A stretch of DNA of 64,000 bases from Candidatus Eiseniibacteriota bacterium (GTDB lineage: Bacteria; Orphanbacterota; Orphanbacteria; Orphanbacterales; Orphanbacteraceae): assembly GCA_029262235.1 (NCBI GenBank), contig JAJCZU010000002.1:62001-126000 (forward strand), read 5' to 3'. The notes beneath the pieces are model-generated. The model made no database searches and was not told where the DNA came from. It was given only the letters and a program-made list of their open reading frames with translations. Made by a program: the position numbers and the translations under genes. Of the stretch, positions 33,847-42,066 are shown piece by piece (position 1 is the first letter of the stretch; every line of letters begins with the position of its first letter).

Positions 33847-34518
33847 CTACTGCTCGAGCGCGCGCGGGAACAGAATGTTGTTTTCGAGATGGATGTGCTG
33901 GTGCATGTCGCCCTCCAGCGTCTCGAGGCCGTGCCAGAGCGCGCGCCACGTGGTGCAGGCATCTTCCGGCACCGTGTAGTTGTCAGACAGTTCGCGCAGG
34001 CGGCGAAGCGCCGAGCCCGCGGACTCGTGCTCGTGTTCCATGACGGAGATCGGGGCGTTCGCGACGGCTCCGCGCCCGTGCTCGATCATCGGAAACAGGA
34101 TCTGCTCTTCCTTCGCCATGTGGACTTCGAGTTCGTCCTTCAGTTCGATATAGACCGTCAGCAGTTCCGCGAGGCGTTCGGGATCGCGCGGCCCGTGCGC
34201 CGCGACCACCTTGCGCGCCATCTGCTCGAGGCGCGGCAGCTCCTCTTTGAGCGGCACGTGATAGGTCGCCAGGATGTGCGAAATGAGGTCCGCAAGCGGC
34301 TCGTTTTCCCAGCTCTTGCCGGCCGCGTCGTTCGTGGCCAGTTCCTGCTCGATTTCCGCGAGCAGTTTCTGTGTGTCGAGTCCCTTCTCGTCGCACACGG
34401 TCTGGAGCGGCTTCCCGCCGCCGCAGCAGAAGTCGATGCCGTAGCGGTGATAGACCCGGGTGACCGCCGGGTGGCTGGCGGCGAGCTTGCCTACGCGCAC
34501 ATCACTCGTGATGCTCAT
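33847..34518 (-). CDS. Iron-sulfur cluster repair di-iron protein (RIC/YtfE/ScdA)
   Basis: 223 residues. The ScdA_N domain has IDFCCGGGKPLQTVC. The hemerythrin-like di-iron domain shows metal ligands in ATYHVPLKEELPRL, HMAKEEQILFP, VMEHEHESAG and DMHQHIHLENNILFPRAL. RIC proteins repair Fe-S clusters damaged by nitric oxide or oxidants. The start overlaps the end of the TetR gene by 4 nt, so the repressor and the repair protein are one operon. This fits stress-induced expression next to a large heme/Fe-S redox operon. Confidence 0.93.
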   Translation of the reverse strand: MSITSDVRVGKLAASHPAVTRVYHRYGIDFCCGGGKPLQTVCDEKGLDTQKLLAEIEQELATNDAAGKSWENEPLADLISHILATYHVPLKEELPRLEQMARKVVAAHGPRDPERLAELLTVYIELKDELEVHMAKEEQILFPMIEHGRGAVANAPISVMEHEHESAGSALRRLRELSDNYTVPEDACTTWRALWHGLETLEGDMHQHIHLENNILFPRALEQ

Positions 34519-35126
34519 GATTTTCTCCCTGATGTCAGCACTGTTTCCAGCGCGTCGAGTGTTTTGTCTGCATCGACGTGCGCGGAGCCGGATTGCGGGC
34601 CCGCGCCAGTCAGTGCGTGAATCGTTCCCATTACTATTACAGTCAGTTGTTCGGGCGCGATATCGTTCCGGATCGTCCCCGCTTCGGCTCCCTCGCGAAT
34701 GGCGCGAAGGATGTACTCGCGCGTTCGCCGCACGAGTCCGCGAAGCTGGCTGACCGTCATGTCAGGAAGGACGTCGGGCGCCTGCTCGGACCGGAGCATC
34801 CACGCATGTCCCGCGTTGTCCGCCAGCGTATTCACGCGATTGCGGACGAGACGTATGAGCCGCGGCAGAGCAGGGGCGCGGGAGTAGGGGAACGTGTCTT
34901 CCACGGCCTCGATCGTGATCAGGGCCGCTTCCGCGACGATATCCTCGAGTGACGAATAATGGCGATAGAGGGCACCGTTCGTGAAGCCGACCTCCTCGGC
35001 CAGGGTCGCGATGGTGAGCCCCTTGCGCCCGCCGCGGCCCAGAATGCTGAGGGCGGCGAATGCGATGTCGTCCCGGCGCTCGTCCTTCGTCTTGCGTGGA
35101 GCCCTTGTCTTGCCTGTTTCGTTCAT
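34515..35126 (-). CDS. TetR/AcrR family transcriptional regulator
   Basis: 203 residues from ATG 35126. An N-terminal TetR helix-turn-helix is seen (residues about 15-60; IATLAEEVGFTNGALYRHYS). The C-terminal ligand domain is helical (EYILRAIREGAEAGTIRNDI). An open frame continues upstream to 36299 only because it runs antisense through the barrel-protein gene. A promoter TTGCTA-17-TACTAT lies directly upstream with a 24-bp perfect palindrome filling the spacer, which predicts autorepression. The mRNA would start about 1 nt before the ATG. Ligand unknown; partner gene RIC suggests a redox or nitrosative signal. Confidence 0.9.
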   Translation of the reverse strand: MNETGKTRAPRKTKDERRDDIAFAALSILGRGGRKGLTIATLAEEVGFTNGALYRHYSSLEDIVAEAALITIEAVEDTFPYSRAPALPRLIRLVRNRVNTLADNAGHAWMLRSEQAPDVLPDMTVSQLRGLVRRTREYILRAIREGAEAGTIRNDIAPEQLTVIVMGTIHALTGAGPQSGSAHVDADKTLDALETVLTSGRKS

Positions 35127-35133
35127 AAACCAG

Positions 35134-35162
35134 ATAGTAAGTAAACGTTTACTTACTAGCAA
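35134..35162 (-). promoter_or_regulatory. TetR promoter with embedded 24-bp palindromic operator
   Basis: On the minus strand: -35 TTGCTA (35162-35157), 17-nt spacer, -10 TACTAT (35139-35134). The palindrome spans 35135-35158, with perfect 12-bp arms (TAGTAAGTAAAC and its reverse complement), and lies between and over the core elements. A repressor bound here would block RNA polymerase. Confidence 0.8.
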
Positions 35163-35218
35163 GGAGAATCGCAAGAGGGCCTGTGGCGTCACTACAGGGG
35201 CGCTCCGCCCCCAAAGCC

Positions 35219-36871
35219 CTAGAATCGATAGCTGGTGGAGCCGTGGATCACGCGGGAATCTTCGCCATTCCCCCTGGTCCAGTCGGCCGAGAGCGTGAGA
35301 TAGCAGCGGGCCGGCAGGTTCATGGCGACCTCGGCCGTGGTCCAGGTCAGGCGCCGTTCTTCCGGATTCGTCTCCGTCGGGTCCTCGCGTCGTTCGCCCC
35401 GCGTACCCGAAACCGTCGTCCGACTGCCGAGGCTCACGCCCAGTGTGCCGGTGAGCAGCCGCCCGTTGCCCCTGCCGTTGTCGTAAACGGTGGCCCGTGT
35501 CCGCAGGCTGAGGCCCGAGAGCTCGCGCAGATTGAGACCGGCGGTCCAGTCGGTCGAACGCGCTTCGCCGGCAGAACCTCCCGAGCGCACGCGGTGGCGC
35601 AGCGATGTCCGGAATCGCGTGCCGAGCCGATGGGTGACGCCGCCCCATGCGCCCTGGCGGTAACTGTCGTCGAAGTCTGTTTCCGGCGTGATCATGTGGC
35701 GATAGAGCCTGACAGCACGGCGGTTGTCGAAACCGGACTCGAGTGTGAGGGCCCTCGTGATGCTGAATCGGAGGGAGGCGTATGTGTTCGTGAAGGACAG
35801 GCGGCGATCTTCGGCTTCGTGGCGCCAGCCCCGATTGATGTCGACCTGCTGGGACAGGCTGAAGGAGAGCCGGTCGCGCCGGACTCGATTCTGCAGAAAG
35901 AGGTACTCCCGATTGATGTCGCTCTCGCCATAGGAACCGATCGCGCCCACCGTGATCGAAAGGCTGCGCCCGCGGGTCGGCTTCCGCCCGTATTCGACGA
36001 AGCCGCCGAACTCGCGGATGTCCTGCGAGAGTCCGTAGTCGCGCGCGCCGGGTTGCGTGCCCGCGAACAGGCCCGTTTTCCATCGCGCCCACTCCTTTCT
36101 GCCAAGCACGCCGTCGAAAACACTGACCGCCGCGAGCGATGCCGAGGTCTGACGCCCGAGCGTGACTTCTGTTCCGTGCCGGTCCCAGGCGCGTGACGCC
36201 GAGAGCCGATAGACGCGCGACCGCGAACTCTGCGGGGAGTCGCCGTTCGAGAGTGTTCTGTATGTCCTGCGCATGCGGACATCGACTTCCGCACCCCATG
36301 CCGTTCCTGCGATACGCGACCCGCGGACACGGAGATCGATTGCGGGCTGCGTGTAATCGTCCCCGTTCTCCGAGAGGTTGCTGCTGCCCGTGAAGCGGAG
36401 CGCGAAGCGGCCGCGCAGCCCCTGTTGTTTCAGGAAAGATCCGGAAGGGCGCCGGCGCTGCACCGCGGACGTCGCATCAGCCTCGGGAGACGGGGCGGAG
36501 AGCGCGGAGCCGGGGGGGGCGAGTGCGGGCGCGGAAGGAACGCGCACGATCGTAACGATGTCCCCCGCGCGGATTGCAGCGGAGTCCTCGAGCATCGTGC
36601 ATGCGGCCGAATGTGAAGCGAGGGACGTGACAAGGAGAGTACTGATGCGAACGCCGTTCCGCGCGACGTCCAGTTCCGCCCCCTCGCGCACGCCGTCGTC
36701 CTTGCCTAGGTCGACGTAGATGGTCTTCGCCGTCACGAACGTCACCGTTCCCTCGGTGCGGCCTTCCGCGCATGCGGCACGCGGCGTGATCACGAGAATG
36801 GTGATCGCTATCGTCAGGAGCCTTGCGACGGCAAACCACGCAAGGCGCTGGTGCATCATCAGTCCCCGCAT
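35219..36871 (-). CDS. Outer-membrane beta-barrel protein with N-terminal SH3-like periplasmic domain
   Basis: 550 residues. A signal peptide (LLTIAITILVITPRAACA) is followed by a small beta domain at about 35-110 (TVTFVTAKTIYVDLGKDDGV, GDIVTIVRV). This resembles the SH3-like domains seen in FlgT-type envelope proteins. After a Pro/Ala linker, residues about 150-550 are alternating amphipathic strands with many Arg/Thr/Tyr and short turns, ending in Phe (IHGSTSYRF), the outer-membrane barrel signature. It begins 2 nt after the stop of the 25-heme cytochrome gene, so it is the last gene of that operon. By analogy with MtrB/PCC porins it may house or contact a cytochrome conduit; that function is inferred from position. 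Confidence 0.72.
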   Translation of the reverse strand: MRGLMMHQRLAWFAVARLLTIAITILVITPRAACAEGRTEGTVTFVTAKTIYVDLGKDDGVREGAELDVARNGVRISTLLVTSLASHSAACTMLEDSAAIRAGDIVTIVRVPSAPALAPPGSALSAPSPEADATSAVQRRRPSGSFLKQQGLRGRFALRFTGSSNLSENGDDYTQPAIDLRVRGSRIAGTAWGAEVDVRMRRTYRTLSNGDSPQSSRSRVYRLSASRAWDRHGTEVTLGRQTSASLAAVSVFDGVLGRKEWARWKTGLFAGTQPGARDYGLSQDIREFGGFVEYGRKPTRGRSLSITVGAIGSYGESDINREYLFLQNRVRRDRLSFSLSQQVDINRGWRHEAEDRRLSFTNTYASLRFSITRALTLESGFDNRRAVRLYRHMITPETDFDDSYRQGAWGGVTHRLGTRFRTSLRHRVRSGGSAGEARSTDWTAGLNLRELSGLSLRTRATVYDNGRGNGRLLTGTLGVSLGSRTTVSGTRGERREDPTETNPEERRLTWTTAEVAMNLPARCYLTLSADWTRGNGEDSRVIHGSTSYRF

Positions 36872-36873
36872 AT

Positions 36874-38775
36874 CTATTTCCGCCCGTCAGGGTGGCAGTC
36901 ATAGCACGCGAAGCTCTCGTAGATGAATCCCTGCTCGCCGTCATGCTGGTCGGTGACATCGTTTTCATCGCTGTGCTTGTGACAGTCGATACAGCTGAAG
37001 GTCGAGAAGTCCCCCGGGGAGACGTGGCATTCCGTGCAGTCGTCCCAGGTCTCGCCCTTTCTGTGCTTTCCGGTGAAGATCGGGAAATACGTGCCGTCGT
37101 GATCGAATACCGCGCCCTCCCACATCGTCGTGTTGTGACAGTCCGTGCAGTCCGTCGGGAAGCCGGCGCCCGGGTGGTCCGGAACCGCGTTCTCGTAATC
37201 AGTCTGGTGACACGCGTAACAATCGGCCGACGTCGTCGAGAAGAGCGCGCCGCCCACGTGACAGTCGGAGCAGTTCGCGTCCGCATGTCCCTGCGTGAGT
37301 GCGAAGAACGAGTGGTCGTAGATCCCGTTCTCCCAGCCGCTCAAATCATGGCAGCTCGCGCAGTCGGTTGCGAATTCGGCGTCGGCGTGGATCGGCTCCT
37401 GCGAGTTGTCGAAGTCGGCCATATGACACGCTTCGCAATCAGTCGGCGTGCCCGCGAAAACGCCGTCGATGTGGCAGCTCGCGCAGTCGACCCCGGCGTG
37501 GCCCTGGGTCAGCGTGAAGAAGTCGTGGTCGAACGTGCCGTCGCCCCACTCGCTTGTCGTATGACACTCCGCGCAATCCGTCGGGAAGTTCGCGACGATG
37601 TGATCGGGCTCGCCCGCACCTTCGTAGTCGAGCTGATGGCACGCGTAACAATCGCTCGAGGTTGTCGAGAAGAGTTCACCGCCCACGTGGCAGTCGGAAC
37701 AGTTCGCGTCCGCGTGGCCCTGCGTGAGTGCGAAGAACGAGTGGTCGTAGATGCCGTTTTCCCAGCCGCTCAGGTCGTGGCACGATGCGCAGTCTGTCGC
37801 GAACTCGGCGTCGGCGTGGATCGGCTCCTGCGAGTTGTCGAAGTCGGCCATATGGCACGCTTCACACGTTGTCGGCGTCTCCGAGAAGTCGCCCCCCACA
37901 TGACAGCTCGCGCAATCCACGCCCGCGTGGCCCTGGCTCAGCGTGAAGAAGTCGTGGTCGAACGCGCCGTCGCCCCACTCGCTCGTCGTATGACAGCCTG
38001 CGCAGTCGGTCGGGAAGTTCGCGGCGATATGATCGGGCGCTGTAGTCGCTTCGAACGTCGCCTGATGGCACGCATAGCAGTCGGCCGACACTTCCTCGTA
38101 CGCCTGGCCCTCCAGGTGGCAACTGGCGCAGTCAACGCCCGCGTGCCCTTCGCTCAGCGGGAAGAACGAGTGATCGAAGTCCGCGCCGGCCCAGGCTGTG
38201 GTCTGATGACAGGATTCGCAGTTCGTAATCAGTCCGGCTTCGTTGTGATCGGGATCCTTTGCGCGGTCGCGATCGGAAACATGGCAGACTTCGCACGCTG
38301 TCGGGGTCCCTATATATTGAAGCTCGCCGACGACAGAGGCATGGCACTCGGCGCACTCGGCAGTCAGATGCGCGCCGGTCAGCGGGAATCGCGTCGACTG
38401 ATGGCCCCGTCTGAATGCCGCCGGGTCTTCGAAAGTCACGGTCGTGTGGCACTGGCTGCAGTCCGTCCCGAATTCCGTCTCGTGGATGTCCTGATGGCAG
38501 TCGATGCATGCGGGGCCCGCGACTTCGAACTTCAGATTGACGTGGCAACTGAGACAGGGAACGGTTTCGTGACTGTTCTCGAGCGCGAAGCCGTGCTTCT
38601 CATGCTTCCAGTCTTCGCTGAATTTCGCAGGCACCCATCCTGTCGCGCTATGACAGAGGTTGCAGTTCTCCTCGAGATCGCCGTGAGGACTCGTCTGGTC
38701 CGCGGCGAACCCCTGGATCGTGAGACCCGCGAAGCCCGCGCCGATCATGAGAAGCAGGATGCCGATGCGCCTCAT
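36874..38775 (-). CDS. Secreted 25-heme c-type cytochrome with tandem repeats
   Basis: 633 residues from ATG 38775, chosen because GGGAGG lies about 8 nt upstream and the N-terminus is then a signal peptide (RRIGILLLMIGAGFAGLTIQ). There are 25 CxxCH heme-binding motifs, from CNLCH near the N-terminus to CYDCH near the end. Many are followed by an FDHDFF or HAGVDC segment whose His may be the distal axial ligand. Two consecutive 143-residue units of six hemes each are nearly identical. It starts inside the stop of the 20-heme gene (ATGA). Likely a periplasmic electron wire or extracellular terminal cytochrome. No catalytic heme motif is recognised. Confidence 0.88.
   Translation of the reverse strand: MRRIGILLLMIGAGFAGLTIQGFAADQTSPHGDLEENCNLCHSATGWVPAKFSEDWKHEKHGFALENSHETVPCLSCHVNLKFEVAGPACIDCHQDIHETEFGTDCSQCHTTVTFEDPAAFRRGHQSTRFPLTGAHLTAECAECHASVVGELQYIGTPTACEVCHVSDRDRAKDPDHNEAGLITNCESCHQTTAWAGADFDHSFFPLSEGHAGVDCASCHLEGQAYEEVSADCYACHQATFEATTAPDHIAANFPTDCAGCHTTSEWGDGAFDHDFFTLSQGHAGVDCASCHVGGDFSETPTTCEACHMADFDNSQEPIHADAEFATDCASCHDLSGWENGIYDHSFFALTQGHADANCSDCHVGGELFSTTSSDCYACHQLDYEGAGEPDHIVANFPTDCAECHTTSEWGDGTFDHDFFTLTQGHAGVDCASCHIDGVFAGTPTDCEACHMADFDNSQEPIHADAEFATDCASCHDLSGWENGIYDHSFFALTQGHADANCSDCHVGGALFSTTSADCYACHQTDYENAVPDHPGAGFPTDCTDCHNTTMWEGAVFDHDGTYFPIFTGKHRKGETWDDCTECHVSPGDFSTFSCIDCHKHSDENDVTDQHDGEQGFIYESFACYDCHPDGRK
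37222..38079 (-). repeat. Two tandem 429-bp units inside the 25-heme cytochrome gene
   Basis: Units 37651-38079 and 37222-37650 have identical length (429 bp, 143 codons), each beginning after a CYACH codon block and encoding six CxxCH motifs. Long stretches are near-identical in DNA, such as the part encoding DNSQEPIHADAEFATDCASC. This indicates recent duplication. Confidence 0.85.
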
Positions 38776-40619
38776 GACTTCGCCCTCCCGACAGGAACGC
38801 CATCGGAGTGGCAACTTTCGCACGACGCATCAATCGGTTTGAAACGCGTGAATGCGCCGGCGGCATCGGACTCGCTCTTGTGACAGGCCGCGCAGGCGAC
38901 GTTCGAATGCGCGCCTTCGAGCGGGAACGATGAATCGCGGTCGTGCACGAAGCCCGGCGCGGGCCGGAACGCATTCTGGTCGTGACACTGCGCGCAGTCG
39001 GGCGCGAACTGGGCGCGGTGCGGATCCTGATGACAGTCGGCGCACGCGGCGTCAGCAACCGTAAACGCGAGGGGCGGGTCGAGCGGCGGGCCGAGGGAGA
39101 GCGTCGAAACGAGAGGCTGATGCGCCATGTCAGCGTGACAGGCGAAACAGGGGACGGCGGCGTGGGCCCCTTCGAGCGGGAACGAAAAGCGGGCGTGCAT
39201 GCCGGCATCGACGAGCGTCGGCGTGAAGCCCTGCACGTTATGACAATCGGCGCACGTCCCGGCGCGCTCGATGACTTCGCGGCCGTTTCCGGCACGGTCC
39301 GGTGCTTCGCTGCCCGCGTATTCGCTGCCCGCGTATTCGCTTCCCGCGTATTTTGCGCCGTGCGGATTCATATGGCAGTCGATACACGCCGACCCGTCGA
39401 GTCCGAAAAAGATTCCCGCAGGCCCCAGCAGGTCGTGGTCGGCGAGCACGGGCAGGAACTCGCGAACGGTTCCATGGCATTTTTCGCACGAAACGCCCGC
39501 GTGCGCCCCCTCGAGCGCGAACGGGAGGGAGGCGTGGTCCTGCGTCGTAAACGTCGAGGGACTCCAGTCTGCGGTCGTGTGACAGGATGCACATTCGCCG
39601 CCGCTGTCTGTGAGTGTGAGCTGACCGGCGTGTGCATCCTGATGACAGTCCGCGCAGAGTGCATGTGGCGGCCGGAGCGATACGCCGGCGGAACCGAGAT
39701 CGCGCGCGAGCAGGCCCGCGGTGTTCCCGGTGTGACAGCTTGCGCAGGGAACGAGTTCGTGTTTTCCGTCGAGCGGGAACGGGCTCTGCGCATGCCGGGC
39801 GACCGTGTAGGTCGACGGGCTGAATCTGTTCACGGTGTGACACGCGGCGCAATCGGCCTGTCGGCCGGCGAGCGTCGCCTGGCCCGCATGAGCATCCGTG
39901 TGACAGTCGCCGCAGCTCTGGAACGCGGGCCGTGCCACGCGCCGCTCCGCTTCACCGTGACACGCCTGACAATCGACAGCGGCATGCGCCCCGCGCAGAG
40001 GATAGGCGGTCCGGGCATGATCGAAACCGGTCGTTGCCACATCAAGAAAACTCGTCTCGACATGACAGTCGGCGCAGGCGGTTCCGAGTCGCCCCGCGTG
40101 CACGTCTTCATGACACGAGGCGCAGTTCGTCTCGAGCCCGATCCACGGGCGGTGGCCCCCCTTGAGCAGGTCGACAATGGGTGACTTCCGCAATTCCTGT
40201 TTGTGACAAACGCCGCAGGTTGCATCCGCATGCTTTCCATTGAGCGGCCATCCCGTCGAGGCGTGATCGAACGTACCGACCTGCAGCGCCTTGTCGTCGA
40301 TCAACGGGAAGTCGCGGCCGGCGTGATCGGGATGACAGGACGCGCACTCTCCCGACTCAGCCTGCCCGTGCAGTCCGCGCCCTTCGGACACGAGTTGCCC
40401 GATCCCTTCATGGCACGCCATGCACTGATTGCTGATGTTCTGGTCGCGCCCGATGCCGTGGCACTTGAGGCAGTTCAGCGCTCCCTCGAGATCTTCGTGA
40501 ACACGCGCGAGCGGACCCGGCGAAAACTGGGCTTCGGCACGGCTTGCGCGCCCGCAGAGCACGAGCAGCAGAAGCACGCAGACGATCAGGGGACCGTTCT
40601 GTTGCAGTTCGATGCTCAT
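38772..40619 (-). CDS. Secreted 20-heme c-type cytochrome
   Basis: 615 residues from ATG 40619, which overlaps the stop of the oxidoreductase gene (ATGA). Signal peptide: PLIVCVLLLLVLCGRASRAEA. It has 20 CxxCH motifs, starting with CLKCH and CMACH, including CIDCHMNPHG, and ending with CESCH. Spacer segments such as FDHARTAYPLRGAHAAVDC and HARFSFPLEGAHAAVPC repeat the pattern seen in the 25-heme protein, so the two are related. A short tandem YAGSE repeat (39309-39355) lies between hemes 14 and 15. Predicted periplasmic electron carrier between the inner-membrane di-heme b protein and the 25-heme protein (inference from order). Confidence 0.88.
   Translation of the reverse strand: MSIELQQNGPLIVCVLLLLVLCGRASRAEAQFSPGPLARVHEDLEGALNCLKCHGIGRDQNISNQCMACHEGIGQLVSEGRGLHGQAESGECASCHPDHAGRDFPLIDDKALQVGTFDHASTGWPLNGKHADATCGVCHKQELRKSPIVDLLKGGHRPWIGLETNCASCHEDVHAGRLGTACADCHVETSFLDVATTGFDHARTAYPLRGAHAAVDCQACHGEAERRVARPAFQSCGDCHTDAHAGQATLAGRQADCAACHTVNRFSPSTYTVARHAQSPFPLDGKHELVPCASCHTGNTAGLLARDLGSAGVSLRPPHALCADCHQDAHAGQLTLTDSGGECASCHTTADWSPSTFTTQDHASLPFALEGAHAGVSCEKCHGTVREFLPVLADHDLLGPAGIFFGLDGSACIDCHMNPHGAKYAGSEYAGSEYAGSEAPDRAGNGREVIERAGTCADCHNVQGFTPTLVDAGMHARFSFPLEGAHAAVPCFACHADMAHQPLVSTLSLGPPLDPPLAFTVADAACADCHQDPHRAQFAPDCAQCHDQNAFRPAPGFVHDRDSSFPLEGAHSNVACAACHKSESDAAGAFTRFKPIDASCESCHSDGVPVGRAKS
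39309..39355 (-). repeat. 15-bp tandem repeat encoding YAGSE
   Basis: Three imperfect copies of a 15-bp unit (plus-strand core CGCTGCCCGCGTATT) give YAGSEYAGSEYAGSE in a heme-free loop of the 20-heme cytochrome. Confidence 0.85.
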
Positions 40620-42058
40620 GCGTGACTCGTTTCCCGCGGGATGGCGACATCGCGGCTGACCATGCGGATGCCGATGCGTTCCAGAAACGGAAACGGCGGT
40701 TCGCCGCCGACGCGGATTACGACGTTGTCGTTCGGGATCGTGCGGGATTCTCCGCCTGCGAGCGCGAGCGTTACCTCGCCCTCGGTGATCTGCTGGATCT
40801 GGCTTTGCAGCAGCACTGCGATCTTGCCCTGCGCGGCGGCCGCGTCCAGTTTTTCGCGGTTGCGATCCTTCGCGCGCTTGAACTCCTCGCCCCGATAGCT
40901 GAGCGTCACGACGGCGCCTTCCTGATCGCAGGCGCCGAGCGCCGATTCGATCGCGCTGTCTCCGCCGCCGACAACGAGCACGTGCTTGCCGCGAAAAACT
41001 TCCATTTCGGCAACGTCGTAAAAGACCTTCTCGCGTTCTTCGCCCGGGACGCCGAGTTTGCGCGGTGTGCCGCGCCGGCCCATCGCGAGTACCACGCGCC
41101 GCGCGAGTCGCACCGTTTCTTCGTTCGTCGAGACGGCAAGAAACTCGCCCCGCTTTTCGATCGCGGTCACGCGCTGGTCCGTCTGCACGACCAGGCCCGA
41201 CCGCGCGATCACCTTGTCCCAGATTTCGATCAGATCTTCTTTCGAAGCGTCGCGCACCCAGAGATCGCCGAAGAGCGGAATGTTGACGGGTTCGGCGAGC
41301 AGCAGTTTGTGTCGCGGATACTTGCGAATCGTGTTGGCGGGCGTGCCCTGGTCGAGCAGAGCGTAGTCGAGTCCCTGGCGCAACGCTTCGAGACCGGCGC
41401 TCAGCCCGGCCGGGCCGGAGCCCACGATGATCACGTCGTGCACGCGTTCGTTCGGCGCGGTTCGCGCGGGCGCGCTCTCCTTCAACTCGCGCGCCACGCT
41501 CTCGATCGCGAGCTTGCCTTCGTTGATCGCGTTCTTGATGAGCCCGCGCCCTCCGAGTTCGCCCACAATATAAACGCCGGGCACGTTCGACTGGAAGTCG
41601 AGGCCGATATCGGGCATTTCGACGCGATGCACCGCTTCGCCGGTCGCCATGATGATCGCGCCGACGGGGCACGCATCGGCGCACTTGCCGTGGCCGACGC
41701 AGAGGGATTTGTCGACGACGGCGAGTTTTCCCTGCATGGCGATGGCCCCCTGTTCAGGGCATACGGGTATGCATGCCGTGCACCCTACGCATACGTCGGC
41801 CCGCACGATGGCTTTGAGCTGCCCGTCGTCTTCGCCCGTCTCCTGGGAGAGGGGTGCGCCGACCATCTCGTACACCTGCATCGCGATCCCGCAGCCGGGG
41901 CAGTAGAGCGCGCCGGTCGGCACGTTTTCACGGCAGCGCGGGCAGGCGGCGCCGTCCGGATCCGAGCCGCCGGGAGCGTCCGCGCGCTTCCGCATGTACG
42001 ACCGGATGAAGAGCATGGTTACGAGAATCGTGACGATTGTTGTGATGAAGGCTTCCAT
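40616..42058 (-). CDS. Membrane-anchored ferredoxin/FAD-dependent NAD(P) oxidoreductase
   Basis: 480 residues. One N-terminal transmembrane helix (FITTIVTILVTMLFIRS) is followed by a zinc-ribbon (C39, C42, C53, C56). Two 4Fe-4S sites follow: CxxCxxCxxxCP at 90-101 and a second with His in place of the second Cys (CVGHGKCADACP, 120-131). The rest is a thioredoxin-reductase-like fold with FAD motif IIVGSGPAGLSAG and NAD(P) motif VLVVGGGDSAIESA. The redox-active Cys pair of thioredoxin reductase is absent. It probably oxidises NAD(P)H at the inner membrane and passes electrons through Fe-S clusters to the adjacent di-heme b protein. It is coupled by ATGA to the 20-heme gene. Confidence 0.88.
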   Translation of the reverse strand: MEAFITTIVTILVTMLFIRSYMRKRADAPGGSDPDGAACPRCRENVPTGALYCPGCGIAMQVYEMVGAPLSQETGEDDGQLKAIVRADVCVGCTACIPVCPEQGAIAMQGKLAVVDKSLCVGHGKCADACPVGAIIMATGEAVHRVEMPDIGLDFQSNVPGVYIVGELGGRGLIKNAINEGKLAIESVARELKESAPARTAPNERVHDVIIVGSGPAGLSAGLEALRQGLDYALLDQGTPANTIRKYPRHKLLLAEPVNIPLFGDLWVRDASKEDLIEIWDKVIARSGLVVQTDQRVTAIEKRGEFLAVSTNEETVRLARRVVLAMGRRGTPRKLGVPGEEREKVFYDVAEMEVFRGKHVLVVGGGDSAIESALGACDQEGAVVTLSYRGEEFKRAKDRNREKLDAAAAQGKIAVLLQSQIQQITEGEVTLALAGGESRTIPNDNVVIRVGGEPPFPFLERIGIRMVSRDVAIPRETSHA

Positions 42059-42066
42059 AGTGCGTC

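Noticed and set aside
35127-36299. Upstream extension of the TetR protein
   Set aside because: It would run through the barrel-protein gene in another frame and across the TetR promoter and operator.
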